Shown here: in pieces, positions 22,330-37,375 of the stretch
Position numbering within the stretch: the stretch's first letter is position 1
Layout: each line of letters starts with the position of its first letter
From: Albifimbria verrucaria
Lineage: Eukaryota; Ascomycota; Sordariomycetes; Hypocreales; Stachybotryaceae
Direction: 5' to 3'
Length of the DNA: 64,000 nt
NCBI GenBank assembly: GCA_020081605.1
Contig: JAHREC010000018.1
Coordinates: 4,340,001 to 4,404,000 of the forward strand
The notes under the pieces: model-generated
What the model was told of the DNA's origin: nothing
The model's database searches: none
What the model saw: the letters and a program-made list of their open reading frames with translations, nothing else
Made by a program: the position numbers and the translations under genes

Positions 22330-25141
22330 CTACCTCGGGCCCCATTTACTCCGAAAGCCAAGTTTCGGAGCTGGGACCGCCAATATGCCAAGGCCTCTAG
22401 GGTGTCGAGCGACAAGCTCTTGAAATGACACATAATCCTGCGAGGAACCCATTACTCCCCAGGAGCTGGCGTCCGCTCCGTCCGGATAGAAGAAGGCGAC
22501 AACGGCAATGATAAGGTACACGGCACACAGCAGCGCACCTTCAAGGTAGTTGCTGCGTCCATCCAAAACCAGGAAGTTGACCATAAAGGCCGACACGAAG
22601 AGACAGACAGTCTCAAAGAGCGTAAAGTACAACGTCATGTCGCGGTCCATGATCCAGCCAAGTATCACCACCAGCGGCGTTACGAAAATGGCAATCTGAA
22701 TCGAGCTGCCGACCGCCACGCCAATCGCCAGGTCCATCTTGTTCTTCATGGCCACCGTAATGGCAGTAACGTGCTCGGCCGCGTTTCCGACAATGGGCAA
22801 GATGATCAGACCAATAAATATCTCGCCTATCGACGACGTCTCCACGACTTCCTCGATAGAACCGATCAGGAACTCGGCACAGAGGGCTACCAGGCCGGTC
22901 GACACCAGCAGCAAGATAATAGAGGCTGTCCTAGACAAATGCAGTTCGCCTGCCTCTTCCTTCTTGGCTGGCTCCGCGCCGGTTCCTCCGGTCAAAGCCA
23001 TGAGAGGGATATGTGCAGGCATCATGGCTCCAGGTGGTCTGATATGCTGGTGGTTTCGCAGGCGGTCAGGGAGTGAGTTGGTACGTCTGATACCATAACG
23101 GACGCGTGGCACCGGCCCAGATGGGCCAGCAGCTGGTTCGTCTAGCTCGGGCTTCTGGACAAAGACTGTTGGCGCAAGATTCTTGACGGAAATGCCCCGG
23201 AGGAAGGGGTTACGCGGGTTTCCGCCAACGCCAGAGTCATTGTTTGTGGACTCGTTGTTTCCATTTGCACCAGCGTTCTGGATGGCGAAATCAACACGGC
23301 GAGGCTCACCATTATCCCTACCCACGTGCTTGCTCATGGTCGAATCGAGATTTGGCGCATTGACATTCACCGACCCATCATCGGCCACGCGCTTCTTGGA
23401 TTTCCTGTGCTTTCGATGATGGCGGCGACCCTTTTATGGGGCTTGTATGATGCGTCTTCCTCAACCACTTCGTCATCTTTCTCCATTGTCGAGGAACTGC
23501 CAGCCAGGCCAGGAACCTTTACAAACGGTGGCTGGGAGGCTAACTCATCCTGTGGGGTGGTGTTGTTTGTGGCAAAAGAAGATGACCTGGTACGGGGTTC
23601 GCCATTCGTGTCCTGGGAGATGATGGACGACTTTCTGCGGCGCCTGCCTCGGAGAACCTTCTTCATGCGCTTGCGAACCGTGTCACGGGAAGAGTCAGAG
23701 TCATCCGAGTCAGAGCTAGAAGAAGAGCTGTCCTCAGAACTACTCGAGTCAAGCCATCCAGCGGCTGGGCCGGGTACGGCCTCGGCATCCACAATATGCT
23801 GAGGCGTGGACTCGTAGAGGTACGCGTGAGATTTGAGCTGGAACATGAGATAAATCACGTAAACGAGCAGCAGGATCTGACATGTGTTAGCATATATCGT
23901 TGCTTGCTCGAGCATGTCTACTTACGACACTGGTGCCACGGCTAATCTTGAGAGATTGCGCATCGGCGAGGTGAGGATCACTGAAAGACGCGTGGAAAGC
24001 AGTCTATTGCTGGTTAGCCCACATGAACACGATTCGGCTGCGCCATTGACAATCCACCACTTACAGGAAGAACAAGACTGATAACGCTCAGACTGAGTAG
24101 ACAGGCACTCATTTGCGTCACGGTACTGTTATAAATCTAAGCCATTTGTCAGTATATTTGTTCACGGGTCAACTTCTGGAAACCTATATTTGCGTACCTG
24201 CTCTCGATAACGCAAACCACCGAGGAAGAAACCCATTCCTAGAATGAGAAGAAGGTTCGAGAGGATTGAACCAAGGAGCGAAGCCTGGACAATGCGAATC
24301 TGGTTCTTTGTCAAAGCGATACTATCAACAGCCGGTTAGTCAACAAGGCCGCCATGCACATGTGAGACATGCGCCAAGCCACCACGGCAGGTGGTGGCTA
24401 TCAAACGCTTTTTTTTCAATAGGGGTCAACATACATACTAGATGGCGAAACGTCAGTACAACATCACAAACAGAGAGTGTGGTTCGGGGCTTACAAAATG
24501 ATAAGCTCAACTGCATTACCAAAGGTTACGTTGAGCAAAGCGCCAAGGGCATCGCCCATCTCACTTGCGACGGACTCAGTGGCGTAGGCAAGGAGGCCAG
24601 CCAGGGGCACAACGGCGATACAGTTCATGGCGAAGACGATGCCGCCATGGATGCCATCGATCTCGGCGGTGATGATGCCGAGGGCACGAAGACGAGCAGG
24701 ACGTTCAGCCAGCTGTGGGTGATGATCTGGAGCGATGTGCGCCAGAAGGTGTCGAAGTATTCACGGAGTGTTTTCTTCTTTGAGGGAGCCATCTGGGTTC
24801 TCGGCGTTTGCTACGTCAAGCCCTTGCTGTGCATCTTGCGCAGATGCGACGGGCAGGGATTGGCCGTGGGAGGTATCGACGCCGCCGACGTGGGCTGGCT
24901 TCTCCGAGCGAGAGGGTTTACTCGAGTTGGAGAGGGACGCGGCGTCAGGCGAGGCAGCGCCCTTGGGGATGTTGAGGTTGGCATCGTTGCGACGGTGCTG
25001 GGCATCGAGTGCGGCGGGTTGAGTTACGGGTAGAGCGAGTCCATCTGCTCCCGATGCCGTGTGGTGGCGAGGCGCATCCGCTTCGCCCTGTGGATCAGCG
25101 CGTGGGCGTGCTATGTCGGGATCAGACGAGGCTTCCTTCAT
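22330..25141 (-). CDS. Vacuolar Ca2+/H+ exchanger, CAX family, frame-broken
   Basis: Membrane antiporter expected to drive Ca2+ into the vacuole in exchange for protons. The ATG at 25141 opens [17 protein letters not shown], a long hydrophilic N-terminus. Then come [21 protein letters not shown] and the first exchanger half with [11 protein letters not shown], a large Ser/Asp/Glu- and Arg/Lys-rich cytosolic loop of about 250 residues, and the second half with [20 protein letters not shown]. The two GNA-E motifs are the c-1 and c-2 acidic motifs of CaCA exchangers. Several introns interrupt the first half (about 24320-24493, 24130-24200, 24003-24064 and 23885-23925). Breaks are visible at about 24771-24781, 24682-24684 (GGG on the plus strand) and 23414-23420. 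The C-terminal end at 22330 is less certain. The protein resembles Vcx1/CAX exchangers with an unusually long central loop. Confidence 0.88.
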
Positions 25142-25418
25142 CGAGCGGGTGGTGAGGAGGAAACGCGGCGTGGATGAGCGCGTCCTGTACGAATGGGATG
25201 GGGAGTTTGGTGGATGTAGGAAGCGAGTGAGAATGAGTGATGGAGGGAGGTCAAAGGGAGAGTGAAAGTGTGGAAGGGAAGGACAGAGGTGTGGCTGATG
25301 GGAGGGAGAGAAGCCTCCTTTTTCTGGGAGACGGGATCGAGCCACAAGGGTTGACGTAACGATCTGGAACCACCAGGTGGATATGGGATTTGCCCTTTGG
25401 GGAGTGCGTGGTCGAGGT

Positions 25419-25455
25419 GGTCATGGTATAGTCATGGTCATGGTCATGGTCATGG
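25419..25455. repeat. (GGTCAT)n hexanucleotide repeat
   Basis: About five GGTCAT units with one interruption (GGTATAGTCAT), upstream of the CAX gene. Confidence 0.85.
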
Positions 25456-25950
25456 CTAAGGTATGGAATGGGACAGGATGGCCTCAGTGGCGATGGCTAC
25501 CTCCCACAGCACTAACCTACCTGCAGCTAGGTAGGTACCCTGCCTATCTCCTAGCCTACAGAGTACAGCAGGAACAGTATACCGGTGCTCTTCTCTTTGC
25601 TGTTCTAGGCCATGCTGCGCTGCGCAAACCCCATCAACTAGTCAACTAACACGCACACACATCCACGATCCACGCAGCGGAAGCAGCCAATCGACCCAAG
25701 CTTTTATGCCAAGCCTAGGCGTTGATGGCCGATTATCCGTGATCCATGTACAGCGTGCGCCGCCCTCGAGGCTCCTTGCCAAGCCCCCACCACCACCCAG
25801 AACAAGCAAAATGGCCAAGGAAGCATAACAATTAGATTGTGGGGATTTATGATGCTATCCTGCAGGGGAGACATGCGAGGAGACCCTGAAATCTGCCTTT
25901 AGCCTGTTCTGGCCTTTGTTTTGTTTCCTTGGGACGGCACTTCGTCGTCA

Positions 25951-26006
25951 CTGTTTGTTTGCTTGCTTGCTTGCTGGCTTGTATGTATGCATGCATGCAT
26001 GCATGG
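25951..26006. repeat. Compound tetranucleotide repeat TTGC / TATG / CATG
   Basis: Successive runs of TTGC, GTAT and CATG units, a compound period-4 microsatellite in non-coding DNA. Confidence 0.8.
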
Positions 26007-27137
26007 CCCAAACCAGCTGTGCACTCGACAACCTCATCCCATCTTCCCGTGCGCTCGGTTCTCCTTTTTCTCTCTCCTTCTCTTTTTACGCCATTCCCTC
26101 ACTGCATTCGTGACCAGAGCCCGACCTCGGATCGGCCCAGCACCGAAGGAGATCCCAGCCTACCGAGCGCTGCGCCAACCGGAAGCAGCTAGCCATGCGC
26201 CTCATTCGAGTCATAGCAAACCCGTCGAGGCAGCTCTTCATCCACTGTGGATTAATGCACGATGTGTAGTAAGACGGGAGAACATGTAAGAAAGAAGCAG
26301 AAAATGAAGAAAGAAAAATATGTTGCACCGCCACACTTCTTTTTTCTTTCGTACATGAAAATATGTCCTAGTGATGGCTTTACAACAAAACACTTCCAAT
26401 CATTCTATTTGCCTCTCGTCGTAACCATAGCCACTCCCGGGTAGTCTAAACTTCACTGCCATCGTAGTGATCCGCATCGTCAAGTAAGACGCCCTCGCGT
26501 TCTATGTATCTGAAGATCCATCCCATAATTTGCTTCTACCGACAGAAAGAATTGTATTGGCTACGATAGCCCTCCAATGATATACCCATTCCTTATCCAT
26601 ATCCACCACTGAGCTACAGCTGCCAGACTTCAAACAGTCCTGCCAGACGATCGTCCTCTCTTATACACAACACCACACATGACTTAAACCTCTCTAGTCA
26701 CACAACTCACTATCACTTAATCCTTTTCAGTATCTCTCTCTCACTGTTCTTGTATTGTCTTCCGCCATTTGCTGATTATGAAATATTCCTTTTTCCATTC
26801 TCATGCCCCAGTGCACCGCCATCGCTGGGCGCACGCTTTCAAACAAGGGGGTCTTTCAGCGACAACTAAATGCTAAAAAGAGGTATTATGCCACTCTCAC
26901 TAACCAGCAGTCCTTCCGGGAAAGAAAAAGATACAAAAATATGTCGCGAACACAAGATCCCTGACATGCCTCGCTGCGCCAAACTCTGGTCGACTCTGAA
27001 AAATAAAATAAAAAACAGGGTAAGGGCACAAGAAGAAATCTGACAATGAGAAACCCGCCCAATACAAAGCCAACAGCAGACCGAGCTCCCTTTTTCATGA
27101 CATACTGCTACCACTAGGCCGATCCTTCATCACTTGC

Positions 27138-30570
<3,433 letters not shown>

Positions 30571-31025
30571 CTTCCTCACTCCGTCACACCCAAACAAGTC
30601 CTAATCCTAGCGCTTGCCAGCTAGAGGGGAGGCGCGAGGATCGATGAATAGGAGATCGCAGCGAAGGCTATTTTTGCGTTGATCCACCCAATGGATTTCC
30701 AGGGGTGCAGCCAGCTCACGGGCTGGAGAGCAAGGCAGCGAGAGCTGCTTTTGGCAACGAGCGTAGCGTGTCGAGCTTCCTGTCGGACCAGGGGAGCCGA
30801 GGAAAACGGATGGACAAGGCAGAAGGGTGCAGGAGGGAGCCGAGAGCCCAAAGAGGGTCAGAAGCGTGATGTGTGCCAATGAAGCAGCGGCGCTACCTCA
30901 TGGTGCATGCGATGCGTCTCAGAGGGAGCGACGATTTGCTGCCTCTTGGGTGGCAGAACAACAGCGGACTCCTGAGTGGACTGGGGGCGGAGACTGGGAA
31001 GCTGCAGGACAAGGGGCTTGGCTGT

Positions 31026-31089
31026 CGGTGCGGTGCGGTACGGTGCAATGCAGTGCAGTGCAGTAAGGTATGGTGCAGCGCAGCGCAGG
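31026..31089. repeat. Period-5 array, GGTGC/AGTGC/AGCGC units
   Basis: About thirteen consecutive five-base units (GGTGC, GGTAC, AATGC, AGTGC, GGTAT, AGCGC) in phase over 64 bp, lying about 460 bp upstream of the kinase start. Confidence 0.85.
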
Positions 31090-31222
31090 GTGGGTTTCTT
31101 TTTTTCTTTTCGCTTGCTCGCTTTCCCTTGGGCGTTTCAAGACCAGGCAGAGGCCGTACGATGGCGGAGGACAGTCGCAGGTCGGGATCGTGTCGCGTCG
31201 ATGGTGGTCGTCCGGGGCGGTG

Positions 31223-31250
31223 TCGTGTCGAGTCGAGTCGATTCGATTCG
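31223..31250. repeat. Period-5 array, GAGTC/GATTC units
   Basis: Consecutive GAGTC and GATTC units after a GTGTC start, all in five-base register. Confidence 0.75.
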
Positions 31251-32191
31251 TTTGCAGTCCTGCGTCTTGCGTCTCTGGTCTGTGTGTAATCCGTAGACGG
31301 GCAAGGTTCCCCAACCGGTCGCGACTCTTGCGGGTGACTCAGCGCAGAGCAGTGCTGCCGAGAGCGAGTGCAGCGAGGAAGAGGAAGTTCGGAGGAGGAC
31401 ACCGGACGCGAATCGACGAGAGGAAGCACACCGACGAAGGAGGTTGGACCGGGCTATTAACTACCTAGGACGGTAACTCCGTACCTTGGTACTACTAAGA
31501 CTAAGAGCATCGAGTTTTTGACCGACCGACTGGAGCCTCGTCAAGCAAACGAGAGAAGGGTAGGTACCTGACGGTAGCGCCCAGGGCCAACGCAACGCTG
31601 GGTGACCAAGGTAGGGTACCTAAGACAGGTACCTACACCTCGTACTAAGGTAGTAGGTATGCCTTGGGCCGAGCAGCCAAGCCAAGGTAAGGTACATGGG
31701 CGAGGTACCTCTCTCAGCAGGCGAAATTGTCATCGGGAGATGAGACTTTGGGCTGCAGAAGTGGAGCCACCTGGACGGCCAGGTCAGATGAGGTACCTGA
31801 TCTGGAGGTGATAGCGAGTACCTCTCCTGACAGATCACATCGACCGGATACTTGATGCCAAGTACCCGCCCATCGCGTCCCGGCTGCGCTCAAACGCGCT
31901 AGGCTCAGGGGCACAGGCTGGACTGGTACCTGATGGAGCAAGGCGGTGCGGGTACAGACCCAGGTATCCGTATATACTTCAGGTACTCCGTACATGCGGC
32001 CCACGCGCGACTCAGAGATACTGGACGCTGGGACCATCTGAGATGACTTGGAGTTTCCAAGGAACAAAAATGCGGTAAACCGTCTTTTTCCTTACCTCAT
32101 GTTCCAAGCGACACAATGCTAAGGCTTGGGGGACTGCTGCTACTGCGCGCTACCGCCGGCCCCATGCGGCGTCGACGCTTCCCTCCGCCTT

Positions 32192-32292
32192 ACGATGCCA
32201 TGCTACTAATGCTATGCTATGCCATGCGCTGCGAATGTGATGCCATGCGATGCCCATGCTCTGCTATGCTATGCGATGCCCTTGCGATGCCA
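32192..32292. repeat. Period-5 array, CTATG/GATGC-type units
   Basis: About 100 bp of ATGCT, ATGCC, ATGCG, ATGCC units with a few one-base slips. The longest pentanucleotide array in the window. Confidence 0.85.
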
Positions 32293-32763
32293 CACGCTTC
32301 GGCCATGTTTTTTGTTGGCGACGCATAAAAATCATCTTCTGCCGACGGCTCCATAATAATAAGCTGCTTTTAAGCGGCGGGGACACGTCCATTGACCTTT
32401 TTGCGAACGCGACGATCCCAACAACACAGCACCGTGTCTTCCAACGAGAAGGTCTTCTGTCTGTCAGCCGGCTGCTTATGCCCACGTCGTCATCGCAACC
32501 CATCCCATCCATCAGCATAAACCGCTGTCAAATTGCCATGGACGCGCACGCGCTCTTAGCACATGTAGTGCCAAGTAGGGTGGACATGGGGCCGTCATCT
32601 GTTTCTGAGATGAATTGTTTCCAGCCAAGCCCACAGCAGGGAGGGAAAAAAGGCCGTGATAGTGCAGTCCCTGTTGTAAGTTCTCAGCCATGTCTACAAC
32701 AACACCCCTGTCATTTCGATCTGTCTGGTTTCGTTTCTTTCCTTTCGCTCTCTCTCTTTTCTT

Positions 32764-32788
32764 TTATTATTATTATTATTATTATTAC
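32764..32788. repeat. (TTA)n trinucleotide run
   Basis: Eight TTA units, preceded by a CT-rich stretch. Confidence 0.9.
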
Positions 32789-34002
32789 TTTTCTCTCTTC
32801 CTCTCTCACTCTCTTCCACACCCCTTGTGGCCAGCAGGTCAGGCTGCTGCTCGAGCTGTCATCAAGGCTGGCTGGTTGGGCGCCGGACTCAGCCAGCACT
32901 AAAGAGAAATGATCGCCCAGCCCGGTATTGCATGACCAGGCACGGAGGAACGACCTTAGCAGGCCACGTTATTAACCCAACCCAATAATAAGCAGCTCGC
33001 GACTATTCTGATATCAGCACTGGCGTGGACACACACCCAGCAACAGCAACAGGCATGGCCCAGCCAGAGCATGTGCGCGTCGACAACAACACTCTTGTCA
33101 ATGCCGACGCGTGTAAAGCTTGCTTCCATCGTCAAGCCGTGTAAACACTTGTTTGCCTCTCTGCATGAGCATGGGCGCATACTGTATGATATGCTTTGTG
33201 TCACCGGCATCAGGAAACCCGGTGCTTGCATGTTATGTTGACCAGTCTAGCCTCCAATCTCTTTTCCTGGTCCCCTCTGCAGACACCTTCATGCTATCCT
33301 CTCCTGTCTGCCAAGTTCGTCACGTCATGATATCGGTCTTCATTCACGACGAACTTTTTTGGTGTACCTGATCTGCATAGTGGTTCGTCTGGTCTTGTCA
33401 CTGCCATGACATGTGTTAGTCTAGCTCATGTCATGGAGGAAGGCCGTTACCTTTCGTTCACATAAGTTCCATCGATTGTCTCCACTTGCATAGCATAACG
33501 CCTTTCATAGCTCTTCTTCTTTTCCCCTCCCTCTCTTCTGTCCACTTTTACTCTTGTCAGCGGATTGTAATTAATTTTTCGGTTAGTTCCTCTTTTTTCC
33601 CCATTGCCGTCTTCCTGTATGTAGGACTGTACAGCACCAGTCTAGGTACAGTAGATGTCTGTGAAAGATCTCTCTTTACCCCTGCTGGCCTGACACCAGG
33701 GATACTGCTGCACAATTCTGGCCGGACCCTTGGACAGTGTTTCCTGGTCCCAAACAAACATGCATACATAGTGCAATCGTTCCTCGCTCGCCGTCTGTTT
33801 CCGGACTTGGAGATCCAGCCGATCCTGTTGCCAGAACCCACTAATCAAGGCTCCGCATGTTGGCGCCGGTGCCACTCACTGCATTGACAACTCATTTGCC
33901 CAAAGCTGCCAGCATCGAGCCGCAGTTTACCGCAAACTGCTGATGCATAATTAGCCTGGTTCATGCGGGCGTGCGCCTGGTTGGGCTTTCATGTGCCCGG
34001 CT

Positions 34003-34026
34003 ACGGTACGGTACAGTACAGTACAG
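34003..34026. repeat. Period-5 array, GGTAC/AGTAC units
   Basis: Two GGTAC units followed by AGTAC units in phase. Confidence 0.8.
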
Positions 34027-34824
34027 CAGTACTAACTGCCTTGTGTTCATAGTCAGGTAGTTATACGCAGAGTCCTCAAGCTTTGACATATGACGGCCAA
34101 GAGAAGGATCCTACCATGGTCTGCAATCACCACCTCCTGGTCGCAACCTGGGCGGCCCTCGGTTCCAGAAAAGACTTCATCACCGGAACCTCGGAGAGCT
34201 CGATGGCTTCAGAAACGCCTCTTGTAACCTGACGTAGCACTCCAGCGCTCTGAAACGTTCTTCCCGCCCACGAACCGCCCCCACAGTCACCTCAAGCACA
34301 TACCGGATGTTACCTGACCTCGAAATGGCCCGTCCACGTTGTATCCATTCCTCCATCTCATTAGCCGCCCGAGCTTTGGGCCATTTTACTCCGCCGGCTT
34401 GCTCCAGTGCCATGTCATTCTCCACTGCTGCCCTCTTCCGGCAGCCTCTCAAGGCATTGACGCCGGAGATGAGTGCATGAATTTACCAGGGACTTATTCT
34501 GCCAAAAGAAAGAAGGCAAAAGGAAGGAAGGAAAAAAAAAAGAGCTAGAGCAAAAGAAACTTGTCTAGAATGCAGTGCTACGTCGCCAACCTCATCAGGC
34601 AAAGGGCAAGATGCTCGCCGGTAGTCTATGCTTAGTTGGTCTCAATCACAAGTTCCCAACCTGCTGTCATCTAGGACCAACTAGAAGGCGTTATCGAATC
34701 CTGAGCAATAGGTTGATGATTATTGCTTGGTAGTCGCATTGCTCTTCATCTCCACAGCCATCCCAGCCTCACCCTTCTTCCTCTTGGCCACGCAAGGGCT
34801 GCAATTGGAACTGACAGGAAGGAC

Positions 34825-34843
34825 AAAAAAAAAAAAAAAAAAA
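34825..34843. repeat. A19 homopolymer
   Basis: Nineteen consecutive A bases in non-coding sequence; the longest homopolymer in the window. Confidence 0.9.
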
Positions 34844-35465
34844 GACTCTTCAGCTGACGCTCAGTTAAGAGTTTGGAATGTCACCGTGCGGTGAATTTGC
34901 TCACCACATATGCAAGGGCGTGGCGCCTGCGGCATCGTTACAGCCGCAGACGAGAAACCAAATGAGCCCTTTCAGAAGCCACAGCATCAGTGCAATTTGT
35001 TGCCCCAATGCCTACCGTGACTGCCATCTCCAATTGAGACAGACTCGCAAAGAGTATGTTTGCATATGTTTGGATAAATGCTGCTATGATTTGATACAAA
35101 AGTAATTGAAACCTGGCGGGTGCAGGTTCGCCTCACAGGTTGACTCAAGGAAACCTCACGCCAGAGAAAGTAAGGCTTAAGTACAGTCTGTGACTTAACA
35201 TTTTCCACATCTGCTCAAAGAGAGGCGAGCGGCCTCATGTATGCCATACACATCGCCATATATTAATGACTTGTGCTGGAGAAGATCCGCTGTGTCAGGT
35301 CATCGACCACATTGATTATACTACCTGCTATCTAGTAACTTGATTGTAAATCAGAGTCACCCTATTGCGGAACCCTACAATCATGCCTGATGGAGAAGGA
35401 GCATCGAATGGCGGAGGTCTTCTTGATCCTTCTAGAATCCAATACCCCGGAACCTGAACACTGGC

Positions 35466-36626
35466 TTAGGTCAATTGATAAGGAGGTTTTGGATAGCTGT
35501 CGATAAATGGGATTCGTATAATGCTCAATTCGCCATTGATGTCCCGCCAGACTTGGCGATAAGACTTTCTAAGAATGCGAGATCTACGGTTGTGTTCGAG
35601 CCTTATATGTGCCGCATCGTCATATATAGATTCGAATAAAAGTTCTGGGACTGCAAAGGAGTGTTCGGTCAGGTAAGGTGTACGCTTGACAAAGTCATCT
35701 ATATGCCTCACGATTGCTGCGATGTGTTCCCTTTCCTTATAGATTGCCCTGGTGTACGTGGATTTCCTGTGATGAAGCGCTGAATCTTCGAGTGACAGGT
35801 AAAGACGGCGGAGACGAGGAAACCGTGATGATAAACACTCCAAGACAATCTTCAGATGGGCCTCATTGAGATCAGGCATCTCTATCGGGGTTTCGACTCG
35901 GTAATACTTGAGAGGCCAACTGATCTCGAGCGCCGTTACCATTTCAATCCTGTGTGCTACGAACAGTTGCGGCAAACGCGTAATGACGAGTTCGTTGCGT
36001 ATAACCAAGATGTTTGTTGTGTACAATATGTGGAGCACTTCGGCATAGCTGATAAAATGTTAGTATCTGTCGCTGAATGACGAATTAATGATGGGCTTCT
36101 TACTTCTGGCGGCAAGATAGGAGCCAACCCATGACGCCAGTACGACATATAGAGGGGACATATCTGTCGGTGCAATAACAGCAATGAGCTGTATTGCCGC
36201 TGCAGCAACGATCTGCCCATGGGCCATCAGGACCACCGCGTGTCGGGGGACCATCTTCTGCATTAGGCACGGGTCGATGACAAAAGAGTTTGCCCATCGC
36301 CAGGCCCTGGGAGAAGTCCAGTCCGTAGTCTTCTTTCCCACAAGGGCAGGATTCTGGGACTCTTTGTAATTACTGCCATTGCGAAGGTGATAATCCGGGC
36401 ATTGGGCCGCCTGTGAATGGCAATAGGCCAGGCTCAGATGAAGGCGGCGATCTCCAAACGCCAGTCGAAGTATGTCATTTCTGATATTTGGTGGAAGCCT
36501 AAAGTATGCACAAGTTTCTTGGAACAAAGCGTATGGAGGTCCATGAGATTCAGATACTCGGAAGCCAGGCGGAGTGAGAGGTCGAGGTCTGGGATCAGGA
36601 AGCCGTGGAAGTTGCTGGGCTGACAT
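35466..36626 (-). CDS. DUF7730-type fungal protein, two exons, one frame break
   Basis: Resembles a large fungal family of unknown function (DUF7730-like) that share a leucine-rich N-terminal motif. FRLPPNIRNDILRLAFGDRR is that motif; later landmarks are SCRQNYAEVLHILYTTN (across the intron) and TALEISWPLKYY. The start chosen is the ATG at 36626 (MSAQQLPRLPDPRPRPLTPPG), with ATGs at 36653 and 36725 as alternatives. The intron runs from about 36103 to 36049 (donor GTAAGA, acceptor TCAG). One base is missing near 36136, before GVMGWLLSCR; allowing for it gives exactly 369 codons (368 residues). No signal peptide is evident. A role cannot be assigned. Confidence 0.72.
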
Positions 36627-37375
36627 CACAAAACACGCGGCAGCTCTCTCCATAGCTAGTGTTATTCTCGACTCGTGGGGTGTCGAATAGCCGTGAGAGC
36701 TGCAAGAAATTGGCTGGGTCATCACCGCACCTCGTGGTAGGTAGCTTGGGAAGGGATGATAGCATTATCAAGACTGCGTCTCTGATGTAGAACGACCAAT
36801 GTTGATGAATGAAATGGTCCAAAGAAGGGAAGAGAGGTCGAGGGCATCCTAGTTTTGGCTTTATAATTTCGCATCTAGGGTTAAATTGCACCTGCGAAGT
36901 TTCTAAAGTCATGCATATGTGTCTGCTTCCACGTTGCCGTGGAATAATGAAATACCGTGGACTGTAAACAGTGAGCTTACTCGCACCATGTTCCTTTGGC
37001 CGAGCAGTGTAAAAGTCGAAAAGTATCAGTGATGGCGTCGATAGAGTTGTCAATGGCAGCTAGAGTTTGAATCTGTTATTAGATGATAGGGGTGGTGCGT
37101 CTCCTAGAAAGTTCACCATTCACGACCGGAGCTAGTTCAGCTGTGACGAGTCACATATGGAAGCAGAAGAAGCTCAGGCATAGCTCCTCTGCACTGCGCC
37201 TCAGAACTATGTTTCAAGTATTGGGGGTAATATGTATGTATGTTACAATTGACTCACGAGTGTTAGTCCACGCTATAATCAAGCATGCCCAGGGCTTACT
37301 CCCTCGCCTTTTACCGGCCATTTAATTCACAAGCGAGCCTTCCATCTCTTGTCTCGTATTTGTCCAACTTCCTCT
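36627..37375. other. Region upstream of the DUF7730-type gene, no recognised gene
   Basis: A minus-strand frame of about 150 codons (36595-37053) overlaps the start of the DUF7730-type gene in another frame and has no domain. The rest is the promoter side of that gene and the 3' flank of GWT1. Confidence 0.4.

Larger units (their letters stand above)
25142..27137. other. Intergenic region with two short repeats
   Basis: About 2 kb containing the CAX promoter and the 3' flank of the kinase gene. Pyrimidine- and AT-rich stretches are present at 26640-26780. Two microsatellites are listed separately. No gene is supported. Confidence 0.55.
30571..35465. other. Long repeat-rich intergenic region
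   Basis: About 4.9 kb between the kinase gene promoter and the DUF7730-type gene, with no domain-bearing frame. AGGTACC motifs are dense at 31440-31990. Period-5 arrays lie at 31026-31089, 31223-31250, 32192-32292 and 34003-34026, a TTA run at 32764-32788 and an A run at 34825-34843. A frame of about 220 codons crossing 32250-32912 runs through the repeats and is judged non-coding. Confidence 0.55.

Noticed and set aside
32250..32912. 220-codon plus-strand open frame
   Set aside because: It starts inside a pentanucleotide array and ends through a TTA run and a CT-rich stretch. Composition is low-complexity and no family is recognised.
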